DNA of 9,348 bases from Ruminococcus sp. UBA4385 (lineage in GTDB: Bacteria > Bacillota_A > Clostridia > Oscillospirales > Ruminococcaceae), in assembly GCA_002391065.1 (NCBI GenBank), contig DGRP01000153.1, positions 1 to 9,348 of the forward strand. The letters are read 5' to 3'. Of this stretch, positions 5,710 through 9,348 are shown one piece after another (positions within the stretch are counted from its first letter, which is position 1; every line of letters begins with the position of its first letter). The translations under genes and the position numbers were made by a program. A model generated the notes under the pieces. The model was not told the origin of the DNA. It made no database searches and worked only from the letters and a program-made list of their open reading frames with translations.

Positions 5710-8700
5710 ATGAAAGCTAAAATTCTCAGCCGTACAGTGTCGGTGTTCTCGGCAGCAGCAATGCTTGGTGCTGCAGTGTATATGCCTGTACTGAATGCGG
5801 CAGCTGAAAGTCCGCAGATACTTATAAATGAGATATGTACGGGCAACACAGGTGCAAACGGCAATCTTGAGGGCGAATATGACTGGATAGAGCTGTACAA
5901 TCCGACCGATACCGATGCGGATATTTCGGGCTGGAAGCTTATCAAGGACGGAAGCAATGAGTATACCTTTGGCGCAGTGAGTGTTCCTGCAAAGAGCTAT
6001 ACTATAGTCTTCTGTGCCAAGAAATATGCAGGCGATGAAGCCTATGCCCATGCAGGCTATAACCTGTCGGGCAGCGGAGTGGCTCTTGCACTTTCTGACG
6101 GGGAAAACGAGATCGATTCTGTAACTGTTCCTGCACTTGATGATGATACCGTCTGGGCAAGACAGCCTGACGGCTCGGCAGACTTTACAGTTCTGTTCCC
6201 GACACCGGGGGTCAGCAATAATGATGCTGAGTCAGCAATACCATGCAATGCTCCTGAGTTCAGTGCTGAAAGCGGAATGTACAAATCTGCTTTTTATCTC
6301 ACTATGAGCACTGACGAGGGCAGCACAATTTACTATACTACTGACGGCACCGATCCTGCCACCAGCAGTACCAGGAAAGAATACAGCGCTGCTATCAATA
6401 TCTATAACAGAACTAAAGACCCTATGGTGATGGCAAACTGGCTAAAGCCTTCCGAGATTACACCGTGGAATAACGGAGCATCTCTGCCGTCAAACAGCGC
6501 TGTTGACAAGGGCACTGTCATCAGAGCCGTAACTCTGAATTCAGCAGGCAAGTACAGCGAGACCGTTACCAAAACCTATTTTGTGGGTGTAAGCAACGCT
6601 GATCACAATGATCTGCCTATTATGTCTGTAACTACCGACCCTGCAAGCCTGTTTGACTACGATACAGGTATTAACCGTCTGGGAGCAGTTTATCAGGCTA
6701 ATAAAAAGACCAGCCCCGATCCCAATAATCCAATTGCAAACTACAATCAGAAGGGCAAGGAGTGGGAGCGTGCGTGCCATATAGACTTCTTTGAGTCTGA
6801 CGGTACACTTGCACTTTCTCAGGACTGCGGTTTCCGTACTCAGGGCGCATATTCAAGAGCCGATTATCAGAAATCCTTCCGTTTCTATGCAAGAGAGGAC
6901 TATGGCGAGAAGAACTTCAAGTACACCTTCTTTGATGATGCTTATCAGGAGAACGGCTCGGGCAAACAGCTCAAGAAGTTCAAAAAGCTTGTTATGAGAA
7001 ACGGCGGAAACGATACCTTCTACACAAAGTTCAAGGATTCATATATCCAGTCACTTGTCTCTGACAGAAGCTTCGATACTCAGGAGGGAAGACCCTGTGT
7101 TCTCTTTATCGACGGCGAGTACTGGGGCATATACACTCTCCAGGAGGACTATGATGATAAATACTATGAGGAGAACTACGATGTAAACTCCGACGAGGTT
7201 GTAGTTTACAAGAAGGGCGAGATCGACGAAGGCCTTGAAGAGGATATTGAGCTTTTCAAGGAGCTTCGCAATTTTGCAAAGAACAATGATCTCTCCAAAG
7301 CAGCAAACTATAAAAAAATCTCAGAAATGCTTGATCTGCAGAGCTTTGCAGACTATATGGCGGCCGAGATGTATATCATCAATGAGGACTGGCCGGGAAA
7401 CAACTACTCCATGTGGCGCACAAGAACGGTTGATGAGACAAATCCCTATGCTGACGGCCGCTGGAGAATGAACTTCTACGATACTGAAATGGGCGTTGAC
7501 CATTACGGCAACAACTCCACCAAGTATAACAGAAACAATCTCTCAAACATCATGAAAAACACATGGGACGATTTGCCTGTTATCTTCAACGCACTTATTA
7601 AGAATAATGAGTTCAAGGCTATGTTTGTAAACTCCATGATGGATATGGCAAATATAAACTTTGCATACTCAAGAACAAGTGAACGTCTGAGCTACTATAC
7701 AGATACTTACTATCCTGAACTTTCAAAGTTCTTTGCACGTTTCCCGACATGGGCAAATACAGGCAATGCAACCGACCCCTGCATAAGCAGAATGAAGACC
7801 TTCCTTAAAAACCGTCCGTCTTATGTTCCGGGTATGCTAAAGAGCGACCTTGGTCTTTCAAGCGCTGTTACGGTAAATGTCTCGGCTAATAATCCCGACG
7901 GCGGAGATGTTTTTGTTAATACATCGTCAGTTGATGTTTCCGAGGGTATGACGGGCTCATACTTCCCCGGTATCAATATTACGCTTACAGCTAAGGCAGC
8001 TGAAGGCTACTCCTTTGTCGGCTGGGTAGGCTCGGCAGACAGCAATGAGGAAACTATCACAATTTCACCTTCTGCTGCATCTGATGTTCAGGCGATATTC
8101 AAGAGAGACGGAGAAGAGCTCTGTAAGGTTACATTCACTGACGGAAGTAAAAAGTCAGTAAGCTATATCTCAAAGGGCTCGGCAGCTAAGCTTCCGACAG
8201 GATTGTTCACCAAAACAGGCTATAAGGCTGCTGTATCGGGTGATATGACTAATATACAGTCGGATACTGTTTTCAATGTAACCTACACAGGTATTAATTA
8301 TACCGTAAGATTTTATCCTAACGGCGCATCAGGCTCTGCATACTCACAGACCATGACCTACGGAAAATCGGCAGCCCTTACAGCAAACAAGTTTACCCGT
8401 TCTGGCTATGTGTTTGCAGGCTGGGCAAAGATCAGCGGAAGCAATACCGTAGCTTATAAGGATAAGCAGACAGTATCAAACCTGTCAGCCAAAGAGGGTG
8501 CTGTGTACAGCCTTTATGCGGTATGGGCACAGGATATTTCAAAGGCATCAGCAACCCTGTCATCCACACGCCTGACCTATAACGGCAGTGTTCAGAAGCC
8601 TAACGTAACAGTCAGGTTCGGAACCAAAACACTGACCTCGGGAACTGATTATACAGTATCGTATAAGTCAGGCTCAGCCTGCGGAACATACACTGTTACG

Positions 8701-9294
8701 ATTACAGGCAAGGGCGCTTACTCGGGTAAAAAAACTCTGACCTATCATATTGCTCCAAAGACAGTACGGTTCAAGCTGCTGACAAGGACACAGAGCACTA
8801 TGAAGCTTGAATGGTACAAGGCTGACGGCGCAACAAGCTATAAGATTTACAGAAAAGGGCAGTCTGATACAGGCTATAAGCTTATCAAAACCACCTCAAA
8901 TCTGTACTACACAGATCAGGGACTGAAATCAGGAACTATCTACAGCTATAAGGTAACACCGTTCGGCGGTAACATTTCAGGCGGAAGCTTCAGCTTCACA
9001 AACTGCACCAAGAGCAAAACCACAACTCTTAAAGCTTCCTCAAACGCATCTACCAAGGTAACCTTCAAGTGGAACAAGCTTACCGACTGCTCAGGCTATC
9101 AGATAGTTTACTGCAACAAGAAATACGGCACTTATAAGGCACTGCGTCATCTTGGTTCAGCAACTACAAGCTATACTCACAGCGGTATCAAGTCGGGAAG
9201 CACATGGTACTTCAAGATAAGAGCTTACACGCTTATCAACGGCAACAAGTACTTCTCGGATTACTCTGCACCTGTTATGGTAAAAGTAAAATGA
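5710..9294 (+). CDS. Secreted multidomain protein with CotH kinase-like domain
   Basis: A 1194-residue exported protein. Residues 1-32 form a Sec signal peptide (basic start, hydrophobic core, likely cleavage near LNAAA). Modules in order: lamin-tail domain (about 36-170; INEI, DWIELYN, SGWKL); chitobiase-C-like/Fn3-associated domain (about 181-293; IYYTTDGTDP at 207-216); CotH kinase-like domain (about 303-715); InlB-type and Listeria-Bacteroides repeats (about 720-940; GYSFVGW, GYVFAGW); Ig/MBG-like module (about 943-1016); two fibronectin III-like modules (about 1018-1100 and 1103-1194). In the CotH part, RTQGAYSR with Lys388, GIYTLQEDYDD (473-483), Asp560 with Asn564/565 in EDWPGNN, and Asp591 in YDTEMG match the ATP- and metal-binding pattern of this family, so it is probably not a dead kinase. 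B. subtilis CotH phosphorylates spore-coat proteins; the target here is unknown. I see no LPXTG, dockerin or membrane anchor. It has its own promoter and terminator, so it is independent of trp. Confidence 0.9.
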   Translation: MKAKILSRTVSVFSAAAMLGAAVYMPVLNAAAESPQILINEICTGNTGANGNLEGEYDWIELYNPTDTDADISGWKLIKDGSNEYTFGAVSVPAKSYTIVFCAKKYAGDEAYAHAGYNLSGSGVALALSDGENEIDSVTVPALDDDTVWARQPDGSADFTVLFPTPGVSNNDAESAIPCNAPEFSAESGMYKSAFYLTMSTDEGSTIYYTTDGTDPATSSTRKEYSAAINIYNRTKDPMVMANWLKPSEITPWNNGASLPSNSAVDKGTVIRAVTLNSAGKYSETVTKTYFVGVSNADHNDLPIMSVTTDPASLFDYDTGINRLGAVYQANKKTSPDPNNPIANYNQKGKEWERACHIDFFESDGTLALSQDCGFRTQGAYSRADYQKSFRFYAREDYGEKNFKYTFFDDAYQENGSGKQLKKFKKLVMRNGGNDTFYTKFKDSYIQSLVSDRSFDTQEGRPCVLFIDGEYWGIYTLQEDYDDKYYEENYDVNSDEVVVYKKGEIDEGLEEDIELFKELRNFAKNNDLSKAANYKKISEMLDLQSFADYMAAEMYIINEDWPGNNYSMWRTRTVDETNPYADGRWRMNFYDTEMGVDHYGNNSTKYNRNNLSNIMKNTWDDLPVIFNALIKNNEFKAMFVNSMMDMANINFAYSRTSERLSYYTDTYYPELSKFFARFPTWANTGNATDPCISRMKTFLKNRPSYVPGMLKSDLGLSSAVTVNVSANNPDGGDVFVNTSSVDVSEGMTGSYFPGINITLTAKAAEGYSFVGWVGSADSNEETITISPSAASDVQAIFKRDGEELCKVTFTDGSKKSVSYISKGSAAKLPTGLFTKTGYKAAVSGDMTNIQSDTVFNVTYTGINYTVRFYPNGASGSAYSQTMTYGKSAALTANKFTRSGYVFAGWAKISGSNTVAYKDKQTVSNLSAKEGAVYSLYAVWAQDISKASATLSSTRLTYNGSVQKPNVTVRFGTKTLTSGTDYTVSYKSGSACGTYTVTITGKGAYSGKKTLTYHIAPKTVRFKLLTRTQSTMKLEWYKADGATSYKIYRKGQSDTGYKLIKTTSNLYYTDQGLKSGTIYSYKVTPFGGNISGGSFSFTNCTKSKTTTLKASSNASTKVTFKWNKLTDCSGYQIVYCNKKYGTYKALRHLGSATTSYTHSGIKSGSTWYFKIRAYTLINGNKYFSDYSAPVMVKVK

Positions 9295-9301
9295 GTATTT
9301 C

Positions 9302-9329
9302 AAAGCACCCGAGTTCATTCGGGTGCTTT
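9302..9329 (+). terminator. Hairpin after the CotH-like gene, probable terminator
   Basis: AAAGCACCCGA and TCGGGTGCTTT form a perfect 11-bp stem with a 6-nt loop (GTTCAT), 7 nt after the TGA stop. The final Ts belong to the stem and the sequence beyond (CAGTCTGTCG) has no long T run, so it is weaker in form than the trp terminator. It may also act on convergent transcription from beyond the window. Confidence 0.78.
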
Positions 9330-9348
9330 CAGTCTGTCGATAAACTCA

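Noticed and set aside
9100..9294. LPXTG sorting signal or dockerin at the C-terminus of the CotH-like protein
   Set aside because: The end is a Fn3-like strand finishing VMVKVK; no LPXTG plus hydrophobic tail and no duplicated calcium-binding dockerin loops are seen.

Overview
The window looks chromosomal and from a low-to-mid GC member of the Bacillota. A Ruminococcus-like clostridium is my best guess, based on strong AGGAGG-type ribosome binding sites, a textbook sigma-A promoter, the clostridial flavour of the Trp proteins, and an exported CotH protein with lamin-tail, InlB-type and fibronectin III modules. The genus is an inference and was not tested by any search. All genes are on the + strand.

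Positions 1-5565 hold a tryptophan block: the 3' part of trpS (tryptophanyl-tRNA synthetase, entering at its KMSKS loop), then trpGD (a fused glutamine amidotransferase and anthranilate phosphoribosyltransferase), trpC, trpF, trpB and trpA, closed by a strong intrinsic terminator. The genes are tightly packed: ATGA overlap at trpGD/trpC, TAATG at trpC/trpF, a 9-nt gap at trpF/trpB and an 11-nt overlap at trpB/trpA. Together they encode everything from anthranilate to tryptophan, plus the ammonia-supplying subunit of anthranilate synthase. The catalytic subunit TrpE is not in the window and must lie upstream or elsewhere. With only 36 nt and no promoter or terminator between trpS and trpGD, the synthetase that charges tRNA-Trp appears to be transcribed with the pathway that makes its substrate.

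Positions 5566-5709 are a control region: a perfect TTGACA-17-TATAAT promoter, an AT-rich leader of about 98 nt with an 8-bp inverted repeat, and a GGAGGG ribosome binding site. It serves a separate single-gene unit (5710-9294) for a 1194-residue secreted protein. That protein has a signal peptide, lamin-tail domain, chitobiase-C-like domain, CotH kinase-like domain with recognisable catalytic residues, InlB/Listeria-Bacteroides-type repeats, an Ig-like module and two fibronectin III-like modules. It has no sortase signal, dockerin or transmembrane anchor. A perfect 11-bp hairpin follows it.

The trp half is ordinary primary metabolism with some notable details: the trpGD fusion, trpS linkage, Glu in place of the catalytic Asp of TrpA, and scarcity of Trp residues. 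The exported CotH protein is the least explained object. No CRISPR, mobile element, tRNA or rRNA was seen.
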